Shown here: positions 23,345 through 35,280 of the stretch, piece after piece
Layout: the number at the start of each line of letters is the position of its first letter
Numbering within the stretch: the stretch's first letter is position 1
DNA from: Apiospora phragmitis
Taxonomy: Eukaryota; Ascomycota; Sordariomycetes; Amphisphaeriales; Apiosporaceae
NCBI GenBank assembly: GCA_038363925.1
Contig: JAQQWL010000015.1
Location: 1,860,001-1,924,000, forward strand
Length of the DNA: 64,000 nucleotides
Direction: 5' to 3'
The notes under the pieces: model-generated
What the model saw: only the letters and a program-made list of their open reading frames with translations
What the model was told of the DNA's origin: nothing
Database searches by the model: none
Position numbers and translations under genes: made by a program

Positions 23345-24902
23345 CTAGACTTCCGCCGCTCTAACGCTGCCTTCTAGCGCGATATGATTGTCTTGCTTGT
23401 CTTCGTCTACGCTCTCGTGGTTGATGAACAGGAACGAGAGTAGCACGATGCCGGCACCGACCCAGTACAAGAAGCTCGAGAACTGCTGGTATTGTATCAT
23501 CTCTCCGATCAGGGAGAGAGGAATGGTAAGCGACAGACCAACGGTCACAAGTAGTGGTGACGTGAGCAGCATGGCGTAGGCCCACGACATATCGCTGAGA
23601 AAGGACGATATCGAGTTCAGTACAATGATGGTTAAAACCTTGCCGTTGGGTGGCAGCTCAAACTGTGGTGGCTGTGTCAGCAGTTGCTCTAAGAATCCAT
23701 CCTCCCCAAGCGTGGAAAATATAACTTACGGTTTCGATTCCGGTCACATGCAATACGATGAAAAGTGGCCATAGGAACACAATATTGAACACGCCCACCA
23801 TGCCAAAGAAGAGCGGCATGCTGACACGCTCCTCGTTGCCCACGCGCAGCTTCATGACCGTTACGTACAGCCCGTACACGACGGCGCTGAAGAGGGCCAT
23901 GGCGTCGCCGATGGCGATCTGGCGCTGGCTCTTGTGCGGGAAGTTGCCGCGGTCCTCGTCGTTGTCCTGGCCCGACAGGTCGACCGTCGAGATCAGCACG
24001 ATGCCCGCGAGCGAGGCCAGGACGCCGACGAGCTTGCGCACCGTGAAGCTCTCGACCTTCATCAGCGCGCACAGCACCAGCGTCCAGACGCTGCTTGTCG
24101 ACGTCAGGATCGTCACGCTGCCGACGCTCGTGTACTCGAGGCAGGCCGACGCGAAGTAGTTGGAGAAGAACCAGATCATGCAGAACTCCAGGCTCAGCCG
24201 CGCCGTCTGCCGGAACGTGAGCTTCTCCCTTCTTCTTCTTCGTCCTCCCGCGCCCGCGGATTGGCGACGTCGTACGGCACGAAGCCGGCCCCCTCGTCGT
24301 CCGCCAGGAGCCGCTCGCCGGCCGTCGCGTCCTCTTCCTCGTCTGCCTGCGTCTTTCGCCGGTGCCCGTCGAGCGGCGCTAGTGACCTCTCGTCCCAGCA
24401 TTGTTGCGCCACGGCCTTCGCGTGGCCAAATCCGCCATTTTGTATAATATACTTGATCGTTATGGGTATCATAGAAATCGCAAATATCGATGTATTAATG
24501 TAGACGACGAAAAACGGTTTGTCGTACGTATGATCGGAGAAAATGTACTACACGCATCGCAACAGCACCTTGGTCAGCTTCTTGCTACCGCTTGCTGCGC
24601 GCAAAGTTTGGAAAATGATTGACCAATGGGCAATAACTCACACTAGCGAGAAAGTTGGAAGCTGTCCAAAGGAAAACAGTCACCAACAGGCACGCGAGGC
24701 CCAGCGTCCTCCTCGCGACCTTCGCGATTCCAGATTTCCGCTTCTTCGTCGCCGTCGGCGCGCTATTATGCTTCGGTGTGTCGGATGCCGATGGTGTATC
24801 CTCCATGAGCTCGAACGAATTCGATGTTCTTTGACTCGGCGGGTCATCCCATGCATCGAAGCCGCCTGGGTCATCCGGCGACAACGGCTCTACCGGAGCC
24901 AT
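23345..24902 (-). CDS. EamA/SLC35F-type membrane transporter (one-base shift in the sequence)
   Basis: Exons 24902-24642, 24547-23730 and 23662-23345 on the minus strand; about 465 residues when one base is restored. It has a polar N-terminus and about ten membrane segments of the drug/metabolite transporter superfamily. Characteristic stretches are EYTSVGSVTILTSTSSVWTL, RKLVGVLASLAGIVLISTVD and LTIPLSLIGEMIQYQQ, close to fungal vacuolar-membrane proteins of the yeast YML018C group. Substrate unknown. The frame shifts at the CCC run 24227-24229 (GGG on the coding strand), just after an acidic DEEEE linker in the cytosolic loop; one extra G restores the frame into EKLTFRQTARLS. The introns at 24548-24641 and 23663-23729 are standard. 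A 44-base intron would also restore the frame but lacks a branch site. Confidence 0.85.
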
Positions 24903-26644
24903 GTTGTTGCTGTTGCTGATGATGACACTTGGGGGAAACAGTCGCCAGCTTGGGAATCAAATCGATTTCGCAGATCCGCCAAAAATAGGAGAATCTACTT
25001 CACGGTGCTGGAACGATGGCGCGGGTTTCGTCTGATGGCCTTGGACGACAGCGGGTACGACAGCAGCATCGGCTCAAATAGATCGAAATATTTCTCCCTC
25101 CCTAGCGGAAGAAACCAGAGAAGGCGCGAAGGCGTAGATAGATGGCAGAGATCGGGTTGACTAGCAATCAGTCGCACTGAGTCGATTCGAGTTGACAAAA
25201 AGGTAAATCAGTCAACGAGCAAATGGCGCCAGTCGTCTTTGAGATTATTAGAGTTTCACAGAGGGTACAGATCTACAGATGTTTGCTGCTCGGTCGGTAG
25301 TATCGGCATTATCCCTCCTGGGGAGCCCTGGGGTTGGGGCGGGCATTACAGAGGGACCGGTCCGCCGCACCAATTGCATCAGCTCGTTCGGGAGGCCCAT
25401 TAAATCCGACACCCTTAGACGCGCAATGCCTACTTAATTACTCGCAACCATCCCATATCAAGATAGAGACCGATCTCAATAGCGAGATCTGGTCTTCTTT
25501 ACCGTGGACGAGCAGACTGTCGCCTTAGACGCCGGGGTTTGTGTCGGCCACTTGTGTGGTTTATTGGTTTGAACTGGTGGCTTGCGGGAGATGATTCTGA
25601 TGGCAATCTTGGATGTTGTCGACGACGCTGACGGTACGGCACGTGTAATGCGTGTAAGTTAGCAATGGCTATATTAGAATTTATATTATTTGATTTAGTT
25701 TATTTAATATAGTAGTACTACTACTCAAGTGCAAGCTGCCCGGTTTCAACATGTCCTTCCACTCTAACTTGCTTGACAGGTCAACGAAACAATAGTTTGT
25801 AAGTCATATAAGCCTCTATTTTAATCCAGCTGTGCTATGATTCCGGCCGCCGCCCACTGTGCCTGGAGCTACTGTATCGTGGCCAGACGCCTCTGCTTCA
25901 TGGGCGGTAACTCCGTCCGTAGTACCGCCCGCCGTCGCCACTGCCGCCTTCACCTCCTCCATTATCCGAGGAGCCGCCCACCCCGTGCGCCTCCACATCC
26001 GCGCCTCCCACGACGAGCTGCACGGGTACCCAGGCCGCCGTCGCCGTCGTCATCCGGCGCGGATCCGTCTTCTAGACCTGCGGAGAATAGTGGGCGCGAG
26101 GACGGTGCAGGGGACCGACTCGGCGAATTCCTCTAGGTCGGTGTACAGCGGGGAGAAGTACTGTTCATAGGTTCTTATCCTGTTCAGAGTCTCAATTCGA
26201 ATTGTGTTCATGATGCGTTCAGTAGTATGTCTATTGGAAGTCTGGTTCCTTTACGTTGGCTGAAGGGGTCCGGCATTTGAGATCCGTGGCAGCGGTTTCT
26301 ATAAGGGACGAGCATACAATAACCTTATCCCTATATACTAAGCAGATTTGACTGGACGTTCGTAGTACATACAGTGCTGGTTGCGTATGCGGTCCCTAGC
26401 TAGAAGAGGCGTTTACCTTTGGTCACCAGAAAACAGTTTCATGTGCACACCAAGCCGGAGACGGACAAGGAATGCAGTTCAAATGCAGAGATATATGCTA
26501 CATCGCAGTGGCGGATGAACCATGTGATGAGTCATCTTGGGCGTAGCTGTGATGCTCTGAACGCCGTTAAAAACCAATTACGCCGTGCACAACCCAACGA
26601 GGTCCCAGAAAGTATTTCGATCCCACCTCGACTATACGACTCCT
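24903..26644. other. 1.7-kb intergenic region with a GC-rich island
   Basis: It holds the transporter promoter and the YPT7 3' side. An AT-rich patch (about 25660-25740) borders a GC-rich island (about 25830-26120) with open frames on both strands and no recognised domain. The island might be a gene relic; nothing firm. Confidence 0.35.
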
Positions 26645-27673
26645 TTAGCAGGAGCATCCATCCCGATCATTCTCAATGTGGATATTGATAGGGTCCTGGA
26701 AATCACCACTGAACTCCTCGGACTCCTCCTGTGCCAACGCGTTGCGCGCGATAACTGTAGAAATGTCAGCGAAGTGTTGGTAAGGACTAGAGAACCAAAA
26801 TAGCATACCTTCAAAAGCTTGCTCGACGTTGATAGCCTCTTTCGCGCTGGTCTCGAAGTAGGGAATGTCACCCTTCGAGGCGCAGAAGGTTGCTGCTCTC
26901 TTACTGGAGATCTAGTGGGATGTTAGCTATGATACTAGAGTCGAGAAGAATGACAGAGAACTCACCACCCGCTTGCTCTCCTCGACATCAATCTTGTTGC
27001 CTAGCACGACCTGTTTTTCGCATTAGTATATGACCCCTGTTTCAGATGGCCGAAAGGAGTCTTACAAAGGGGAAGTTTTCCGGGTCGCGAGGCGATGCCT
27101 GGATTAAGAATTCGTCCCGCCAGCTGTCTAATGCCTCAAAACTCTTGGAGTTGTTGACGTCGAAAACAAGCACGCAGCAGTCGGCACCTCTGTAGAATGC
27201 AACACCCAAAGACTGGAATCGTTCTTGGCCGGCCGTATCCCAGAGCTGTTTCCCAAGTCAGTCCATCGGCACTGCATTTCGTGTATCTGTATCCCTGATG
27301 TCTCTGGTTGGGCCATCTTACCTGCATAGTCACCTGGCGATCATCGACCAGAACCTCACGGGTCAGGAAATCGGCACCGATGGTAGCCTTGTAGCTGGCG
27401 CTGAACTTCTTGTTGACCTATTGACAACAGTACAATCAGTATGACTGCCCTAACATATCCCCTCGGTATCCAAAAAGTCGGAAACGCGGATCTGGGGGCG
27501 GCGGGTCGGACAGAGGGAACGGACATATTGGTTCATCAAGCTGGTCTTGCCAACACCGCTATCGCCGAGGATGATAACCTGTATTTGATCTGTCAGCTGT
27601 GAAGTCCGGCGAAAAAACCAGCATGTTTCGGAGATCGACATACCTTCAAGAGGACCTTCTTCCTAGAAGCCAT
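26645..27673 (-). CDS. YPT7: Rab7-type GTPase YPT7
   Basis: Seven exons on the minus strand (27673-27644, 27578-27525, 27417-27322, 27245-27066, 27010-26966, 26911-26809, 26754-26645) give 205 residues, the family length. It is the late-endosome/vacuole Rab that drives HOPS-dependent fusion. Motifs: P-loop GDSGVGKTS, effector region [24 protein letters not shown], and the prenylation tail CSC. All exon joins are in frame. The second intron uses an unusual donor, GTCCGT, after the codons for MNQY; its acceptor TAG and the following VNKKF fix its position. Six introns in a gene this short is dense for this window. Confidence 0.97.
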
Positions 27674-29183
27674 GATGAGGATCGAGGTCGGCGGCTAAGT
27701 CCCTCGTGCTTATGTTTTGGGCGGCCTAACGACCGTAGCGATGCTCGACGGTTGACGAGATTCGTCTATATGGTGCGCAAGAAATATGCGCCCGTGGATT
27801 ATCTGTTGAAAGCCTCGTGGGGTTCGAGAGAGGTGGGCGGTGACTGAGTCGTTGTTGTTGATAGGTTGTAGTGTAGGTGTTGGGAGAGGGCAGCTATCTG
27901 ATAAATTGAAGGTTGGTCGGGAGAGCTCCAAGCCCAGGCTGATACAGCTTATTATGCAATCACTCGGTAGCGGTGGCTTATCGCTTCAGGCCTACTCCAT
28001 CCTGCAACTCCATCCAGCAGCGGTCACCGCATTGGGGTACAGATGGATGTAATGCAGGCACGTTGCCACGGGACAATTACTGGCCCAAGCGTCCAGCTTC
28101 AAAGCGCAATCCAGCTGTGACTGGCCATCCTGCATCCACTCAGTTGCTAACCACCTCACTATTCTGTTCCCGAGTCAAAGAACGGGCATGACTGCCATCA
28201 TGTTTCCCTTACACCTCATTGTACGGAGCATCAATGAATGATATGAGCTATATTGCGGAAGAAATCCCATTTGATCTTAATAAATACAACATTGTTTGAC
28301 GACTTTTGCGTATAAGTGAGCATGTTCCTGAGAAATCAAGGTACTAACTACACAACTACCGCAACCTCCAGGGCTGCAAGAGCCCGGCCTGACGGATTAT
28401 GTATTCGTTGCAGTGGCCCTTCTTTGGAAAAGCTTGAGAACGCACTGGTTTGCTCTTTGAAGATGCCACGGTGCTTGGGGATGAAACCAGTCCCTGAGAT
28501 CATCTTTACTTTGGCATGCGGTGTCACCTAATAGCGGTATGCTGAATCCCGACCAGCTCATTACAGTATTGTCATTGACGAGATTGTGATAGTTGTTGGA
28601 GCTACACAACGCAAGGCCATATCCGACTGCAACAACAAAATTGTCTGACCATACCTCACTGGAGCATTGTCAGTAAAGGGAACAACCAAATAAGATATAA
28701 GTGACAGAATTCGGGCCCAGTTGATTCAGCATCTGCCATATTAACCTTAGTAGGTCACTCGAGTATTCTAAGTGCATTGCGCCATCCCTCAAGGTTAAGT
28801 GCTCGTCATCATAATCCCCAGAAACTTTACGCTGGGCGTTCGAACAGACGGCTATGTACTCCGTAGTATGCGGAGAGAATGATCCTTAGATCTACAATCA
28901 ACGGAGCCCGAAATTCCTAGGCGTGTAGCGATCATTGATGCATCGAGCGAAGTGCAGGCGCGCCTCCTTACATGTACCACTAATGATGTCATACACCATC
29001 ATTAGACAGCTACTTGGACAAACGTCACTTACACGACATGTCTGATGTCTCTACCTACGCTTTTCCCCAAAACAACTTTAATCGGCTCTCCTTCAACCCA
29101 ATTCTGAAGGTCGACATACATTGGACGAACAATTGTATCCCAGCATTACCCAAATACTCTCCAACACCACCTAACCCATCAAA
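27674..29183. other. 1.5-kb divergent intergenic region
   Basis: It holds promoters of YPT7 (minus) and of the small mitochondrial gene (plus). No gene or RNA recognised. Confidence 0.4.
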
Positions 29184-29919
29184 ATGGTCACAATTCGCAT
29201 CAGCAATGCCTTTAGGGCAGCCCGCACAGCAGCACCCACTACGTCCGCTGCCGTGCGGTCAATAGTGTACCGTCGCAGCATCGCGACTACATCCCGAGTA
29301 ATGGCCCAAGGCTACGGTGACGACAGCAAAGACCCGCAGGGCCAGCCGGGCGCCACCAAGGCGCAGGAAAGCTCGGAACACCCTGGCCCCTCGCCACCGG
29401 ACGTCGGTAAGGGCACCGGCGGCGGGCCGACCAAGGCGAACAGCAGCAGCCAGAAGGACCCCGCGGACGCTAGCGCGGCGTCGGGCGGCTCGCGGTCCAA
29501 GGAGGCCAAGGAGACCGGGTCCAGCCCTACAGGCGGCAGCGTCGGCGGCGGCGACGGCCAGACAGCGACCAAGAAGGGAGGTGAGGCACTCAAGGGTCCC
29601 CAGGGCGATGGCGCCCCCCAGCCCAAGATCATGAACCAGAGCATCCCCGGGGCAAAGCCAGGGCTGAGCGAGGAGCAGAAACAGGAGGTCGAGCGGCATA
29701 ACGCCGACTTCGAACAGCGGCACGATCGCGCCGCCTCCGCTGCGGACGATAAGGTGGACAAAAAGTTCTGGAATTCGTGAGTAATCCCTACTGCGCTTGG
29801 TGCACGTCATACACCCTTATATTGGAACCGATATAGTGAGTGCGTCGAGATAGTTTGCTAATATGATATGATTATATAGCGGTGGACGGAAAGGTACGGA
29901 AAACGATTGGAATGCCTAG
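29184..29919 (+). CDS. Small mitochondrial-targeted fungal protein of unknown function
   Basis: Exons 29184-29776 and 29880-29919 give 210 residues. The N-terminus is basic, hydroxylated and free of acidic residues up to residue 45 (ISNAFRAARTAAP, then YRRSIATTSR), a typical matrix-targeting presequence. The rest is hydrophilic, rich in Gly, Ser, Lys and Pro and probably disordered. A conserved-looking C-terminal helix (LSEEQKQEVERHNADFEQRHD) and the end DKKFWN follow. Without splicing the frame stops right at the GTGAGT donor; splicing (branch-like GCTAAT, acceptor TAG) adds GGRKGTENDWNA. The short form ending at 29780 cannot be excluded. No function can be named. Confidence 0.65.
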
Positions 29920-30574
29920 GTCACAAGTAGCTGAGAATGCAGCCAGCTGAGCCATGGTACTCTCATACGGTCGTGTTGTGGTGGTTCTTCACGTATTTCA
30001 TTAAGGAAATAGCGAGCATCAGGAACACGTGGAGTGAAATGAGGCTTCACCTCCCAGGTCAGACAATCGAAATATTCAATCTTATATCAACCTCGAGTGA
30101 TTTGCCGCTACATTGTCAGCACGCATCCATAAATTAACCAGGGTGGGCAGCACACGATGAAGTCTCACTTGCTTTGCCCATTGGCTGACTCTGAATCAAC
30201 CTTATGGGCGTAAGGCAGATAACGTGTATACTGGTCTATGTTGCAATTGAAACGTTTCCCTGGTTCAGCTGGTAAAGCCATTGGCTATATGCACTATGTG
30301 GCCAGCCATAACCTGGCACTCTACACCTCTGCACAGCCCTGCTTCCCCTCTATGGCACAGAGGGGGTGATGGACTTGTGGTGTGCCCTGGCCGGCGCCTA
30401 TTGGGTTGAGTACTCCGAGTTCTCATAACGACCTGGAGTCCTCGAGCGGGCTGCCAGCATCCCATTGATCGTTCATTGTAATTCAGGCTCGTCTTTTTGA
30501 TCACCCCTTCTCCACCAGGTTCTAAATTCTCAACTTTGTCGTTTAATTTGTTCTATTGACTTCTCGGCCAACTT
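29920..30574. other. Intergenic region
   Basis: About 650 bases. A D-arm-like stretch occurs near 30260 but without the rest of a tRNA. Otherwise nothing seen. Confidence 0.4.
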
Positions 30575-32589
30575 ATGGCTGAGCCAGTTGGTACCGCTCT
30601 CGGTGCGCTGGGAATGATCGGTTTACTATCGGTGTGCCTTGACTGTTTCAATTTCGTTCAAGATGGACGATCTGTCGGCAAGGACTTCACTCTCCTGCAA
30701 GGGGAGTTTATAAACCAACAATTTCGGTTTCGAATATGGATTAGAGCCTCGGGCTTCTTCAACGAAGGCGGCTATGATCCTCGTCTAGAAAATCCCGAAG
30801 TGTAAGTCCAGATCCGATCTCAACTGAATCCAATCTCGTTGCTGTTTATGGACGCCTGCAAGGTTGTGAAAAAGTACCATGTTGCAGAGGATGCAAATCT
30901 GCTCGCTATCCCAGGCAACAACGTTGGCTTCGTCGAGGAGGGCCTACACGACTTTCTTAAGCGTATCAAGCAAACGAAGAGGCAGGCCGGTTTCCTCGGC
31001 GCCCTCCGCTGGGCTCTGAAAAACAAGAGCCCTTTCGAGGTCTTGCTGCAAAGACTCGAGAAATGCATCGATGCGCTTTATTTCGCGACGGAGAACCTGG
31101 ATCTCTTCGAGCAGGCAAGCCTGCGAAACGCCGTCGAGATCGAGATCGAAAGCATCCACGACGTGAATGTTCTGAACAGTATTGCTTCGTCTTCGAAATC
31201 CTCAGAATCGAACAATTTGATCTCCGATGCGGCAAGTCAGCGAATTACGAGTATCAGAAGTCGACAAGCCGACGACAACAGCTCCGCTCTGTGTACCTTT
31301 GTTACTGCCGACGAAGAACAGCCTGCTCAGAACAGACTAGCGACCGTCCAAGAAGACTCGGACGTCGCTTTCAGCGGAATACCTGAAGATCGCACCGGAA
31401 ATTATGTTTTCCTTAGAAACGTACTCGCGGGCCTAGTATCTGAATACACTAAGCATCCGAATATATGGAGGGCACGACCATTGTCCTGTCATGAAAATTA
31501 TCTGCGCCATATGCGCTCCCTGGATCGAACGACGGATGAGATAGAATTTGCAAGAAGTAGATACAATGAAATTGTTCCTGAGAGATCACCATGGGTGATG
31601 GACATGCTTCGACAGCTCACCACTACCGTGGATGAGACCATGCTTGTCTTGCGGAAACGACTGGACAATTTGGATTACCGAAACGGAATCGGAAAGCCAA
31701 CACGAGCCCCTGTATTTATGGACGCCGAATTTGCCTATGATCGCCTCTTCAAGATCGATCTGGACCTGGCTGACTATCCTGTATCTTCCCAAACAGTTTC
31801 TTCCGAATGGTTTTTGACATGCTACCGCCGACCATTCTCGAATGCCCACGCGTTGTCAATGTCACTGACCATGATTCGGCTATGATTCATGCTTTGATTG
31901 AAAACTTGGATGCGTTTGGCTATTTCTGGGCTTTCGTCCACTGTCTTCAGTTCCCAGAAATTTCAGAGACAGGAAAGCAGTCGCATCAGAGCACTCGCCC
32001 AGCCAGAATGGTGGGGACACTCAGCTAGGAGAGACTGTTTGGGGTACCCAGCTACGATCGATCAGAAAGACGGACGCGCAGATGGATGCTGCAGCGTATC
32101 TGAGCATGTCACAGTGGATGCGGCTGCTGTGGGAGTCGAAAAGGCTGGATGTTCCCTTCATGAGTATAAAGAATCATAGGGTCCGACACTTCTGGGGTTA
32201 AGGCAATAATCACCTTTTAGGGAGCCCCGCAGAGCCCATATAGAGACGGCCTCTTTCAGTTGAGCGTTTCATACGGCTGCGACTATCCTTATATGCCGAT
32301 GAAGGTGAAATTTCTCACGAGAACCTATCACCCCAATGTCGACCACACCGGGAAGATATGCATGGATATATTAAGCGAGGGCTGGACACCGGCTCTCACC
32401 ACGAGAACCGTTATGCTCTCCATCATCTCCCTCCTCAGCGATCCTGATATCGAAGATGCTCTCGTCCCAGAGATAGCATCGACGTATTTACGTAGCAGGG
32501 AAGACTACGAACACAATGCTACAGCGTACACGAGAAGGTACGCAACATTGGATGCTGCCCTGGACACGTTGTCGAATGCTAGTGGCTAG
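30575..32589 (+). pseudogene. Broken HeLo (prion-inhibition type) gene with downstream E2/UBC domain
   Basis: The reading frame starts MAEPVGTALGALGMIGLLSV, the usual N-terminus of fungal HeLo domains, which form membrane-targeting cell-death modules in HET-S-like proteins. A TAA at 30803-30805 interrupts the domain after ENPEV; the same frame continues at once with the expected helix (ISLLFMDACKVVKKY) to 31885. Coding signal then passes to frame 1 (from about 31807) and to frame 0 (about 31960-32190, containing a UBC helix-1-like RLLWESKRL). It returns to frame 1 from 32221, where a UBC core is clear: SPYRDGLF, TYHPNVDHTGKICMDIL with the catalytic Cys, and VPEIASTYL. Whether this was one fused gene or two neighbours is uncertain. 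The breaks are described as found. The TAA lies inside a GTAAGT that looks like a donor, but splicing there would delete conserved helix. Confidence 0.65.
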
Positions 32590-32966
32590 GATTCGATGCA
32601 AGTTTGCTTTGGAAGCTGGCGTGGAGTCTTATGTGTTGGGAGAGACCGCGTCATGGTCCGCGTGTAAGTAATAAGCACCATCCGGTGATTATCCATGCTT
32701 GGTGTCATGTATTGCGTCCCTACTCGCAAAGACGCTGAAAACCAGGGGTTGAGGATGTGTGGTGATCGTGGATTTGATCATGGCAAGCCAGAATACAACA
32801 ATGATAAAACAGCTTTGATCAAAGGATTGTATTCTGGAAAGAGCGTGTGCATTGTAGTAACAAGTCCGGGACGCCCAAGCCAAGCCATCTTCTCCTTCCT
32901 AAGCCACTTACGAAGCCGAACCACTCACAGTCTGTAGCACAACACCCAAATTTGACGGCCACTCCT
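32590..32966. other. Convergent spacer
   Basis: About 380 bases between the E2 end and the O-methyltransferase 3' end. Nothing recognised. Confidence 0.4.
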
Positions 32967-34492
32967 TTAGGCCTTGACGGAAGACACATCCCAGTGGACC
33001 TCCAGCATCGACAGTAGAGATCCCTCGATCTGCACCACCCTATGAAGGACGAACCTTTCATCTGCGGCTGCTAGCAGAGCTTTCCAGTCGTCCAGATATC
33101 GATTGCGGGTGTTGAAGAAGGTTTTCAGACTCATGTCAATCGCCCTATCATAAGTCCCGTCAGGTCAGTAGTCATGGCCTTTTGACAGCGATAGTCAAGT
33201 CGACACCTTTAGAGAGTAGTATGACATACCTCTGGATCCGCTCTTCACTTATCGGAACAGTGTTTGGCGGAGTCATGCACTTATCCTGGATGAGGAGCTT
33301 GGCCCCGGGTCGCAGAGCAGGAACCTGGGCTTTCAAGAGATTGACGGCGTTCTTGTCGTTCCAGTTGCGGAAGACCATGCGGAAGAAATATACATCGGCC
33401 TGCACCGTCTGCGGCGCGAAGAGCTCGTGTTCCATGAAGCCGACGCGTCCCTTGAGCTCTTCGGGAACCTCTGCTCCCTTGATCATCATCGGCCCGTCTT
33501 GGACCAGGAACTTCGTCTTCTCGAAGCGCTTGGCGAGGTCCATGGCGACTACACCCTTGGACCCGCCGACATTCACAATGTACGTGTTTCCGAGAGATGC
33601 CCAGTCGTAGGCCTTCGATACCAACATGTCGCCGCAGCCTGGCACATGGTCTAGGGATTTCATGCCACCTCCAAAGCGCATCGCTCGCTCAGGGTCGGCA
33701 TGAAGGACCTCAAAAGCCGACTTGCCGTCGTTGGCAAGAGCAAAGCCCTGTAGATGGCATAATTAGTCTAAGGTCCGGCTGCAGAAACACTATGTGCACT
33801 CACAGTTTCCTTGACATCGTCGGATGCTGGCCATTTCTCCAACGCGTCCGCTACCTATAATAAACATGAGCATACCGTGTCAACTCATGTCCTGCCTGCT
33901 CACTCACCCTGGCGCAGGCTGGCCATGTATCCTTGCCTTCGAATTTGATCCAGTCCTGGATGTGCGGGAGGCTCATGAACTTGGAGACCTTGGTGTGAGC
34001 CACCATTTCCGGCTCCGGCTCTTGCAGGATACGCATGGCCATCGCGTGTCTAAGCACACGCCTGACCTCGGCGTGGGACAGGTTCGTCTTTTCAGCAACC
34101 TCTGCGAGGGAGAGCTTGCCGCCGGCAGGGACCATATCCAGGATGCCGAGCCGGCAGACTGTGTCGATACTGATCAGGTTGGAGATCTAGCAAAGGTTTA
34201 ATAATAGATCCATGGACCGCCCCGGCTTCAGTCAAAAAAAGGGAGGTCTTACCGAAGCAAACTTGAAGATCAGCATCAGAGGCTCTGTGAGCACTTCATT
34301 GAGCTCGGCAGTGGCGTCAAGGATTTGAGTACGGAGATTGTACACGTCGTCGGGAAAGGACTGGGGGCTGTCCTCGCCAAAGGTGGGAGATGGCACTCCT
34401 TGGTCCGCCAGACGCTTCTGCATTTCGTTGACGGAAGCGCTGATCTGAGCAGCGAGCTCGACGATTCTGGGAGTGTCGTAAGACGACGCCAT
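32967..34492 (-). CDS. SAM-dependent O-methyltransferase, fungal secondary-metabolism type
   Basis: Exons 34492-34253, 34186-33908, 33854-33804, 33747-33230 and 33144-32967 on the minus strand give 421 residues. The N-terminal part is helical, followed by a winged-helix dimerisation domain (KLSLAEVAEKTNLSHAEVRRVLRH). The Rossmann domain has the AdoMet loop NVGGSKG, and LVQDG and the late DMSLKTFFNTRNRY and LEVHWDV blocks fit the family. The usual motif around the catalytic base (HNW or HDW after the ADVY strand) reads FRMVFRNWND, with Arg in place of His. Relatives methylate hydroxyls of polyketides and other metabolites; the substrate here is unknown. The fold is intact and all introns are standard. 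It lies 0.8 kb from, and divergent to, an MFS relic. Confidence 0.9.
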
Positions 34493-35280
34493 GATTGCTG
34501 AGGGCTACGATGCTGAAGTCTGAGAGTGGTAGAGAAACGGAGAGAGCAGACAATGTAGTTCGTGGAATTGAACAACGATCGCGTATAAATAGACCTTCAG
34601 ACTGAGAGCTTCAACTTCAGAGGGGGAGCTGTTGGTTGCTCAAGTGTTGGTCGCCCGGCAGGTGGCACGTCATTCGGGCTGTTCTAGACAAACCCCTTAC
34701 TTCACACGAGGGGGTCGCTACTCGGTAGAATTCAATGTTGTAACCCTTCGTGAGGTTGGAAGTCCGGAGGCCCCGGACTGCGCCGCACTGAGAACGAGAG
34801 TACATCCTTTAAGAGGCAGATATATCGGATATAGATGTCACGGTAAATACTCCAAGTACCCGTGCCCGTATAGGTAGGCACTAGTAGAAATTACGCGGTA
34901 GATGCCCATAACCCCAAGCTGGGTCCAATCCCGCGCTTGGTTTATTCCATCCCCAGAACGAATGTGAGTAAGCTACATACAGGCTTCCAGCCGGCTGGCT
35001 TGAATGGATAGAAGGCACATGTTTGCCCGGCCGGAGATGATATATCTGATGGCTGACCATGATGTGTTACACCATTGGCAAGCAGGCCGGCCTGGGCGGT
35101 GCGGTCCAAATATAGGGCTCTCTGCCAGATCAGTCATTTCTATCAGCGCCAATGAAAACCAACTGGCTGAGCCGGCGAATTTGTTGGTCTTCAGACGTAC
35201 CTTTCCAGACTGAGCCCATGCTGCTGCAAGACACTATCCCTCAACGTCCAGACTTCAGGTTCGCGCTTGTTGTCCCCACG
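34493..35280. other. Divergent spacer between O-methyltransferase and MFS relic
   Basis: About 790 bases, presumably the methyltransferase promoter and the former pump promoter. No other coding signal. Confidence 0.4.

Noticed and set aside
24230..24275. 44-base intron in the transporter instead of a frame break
   Set aside because: It has no branch site or pyrimidine tract and a weak GTCGCC donor; one added G explains the break better.
30255..30330. tRNA-like D arm (TGGTTCAGCTGGTAAAGC)
   Set aside because: No T-arm B box or closing acceptor stem follows at the right distance.
30802..30898. True intron at the GTAAGT inside the HeLo domain
   Set aside because: The bases after it encode the next expected HeLo helix in the same frame with exact spacing, so splicing would remove conserved sequence.
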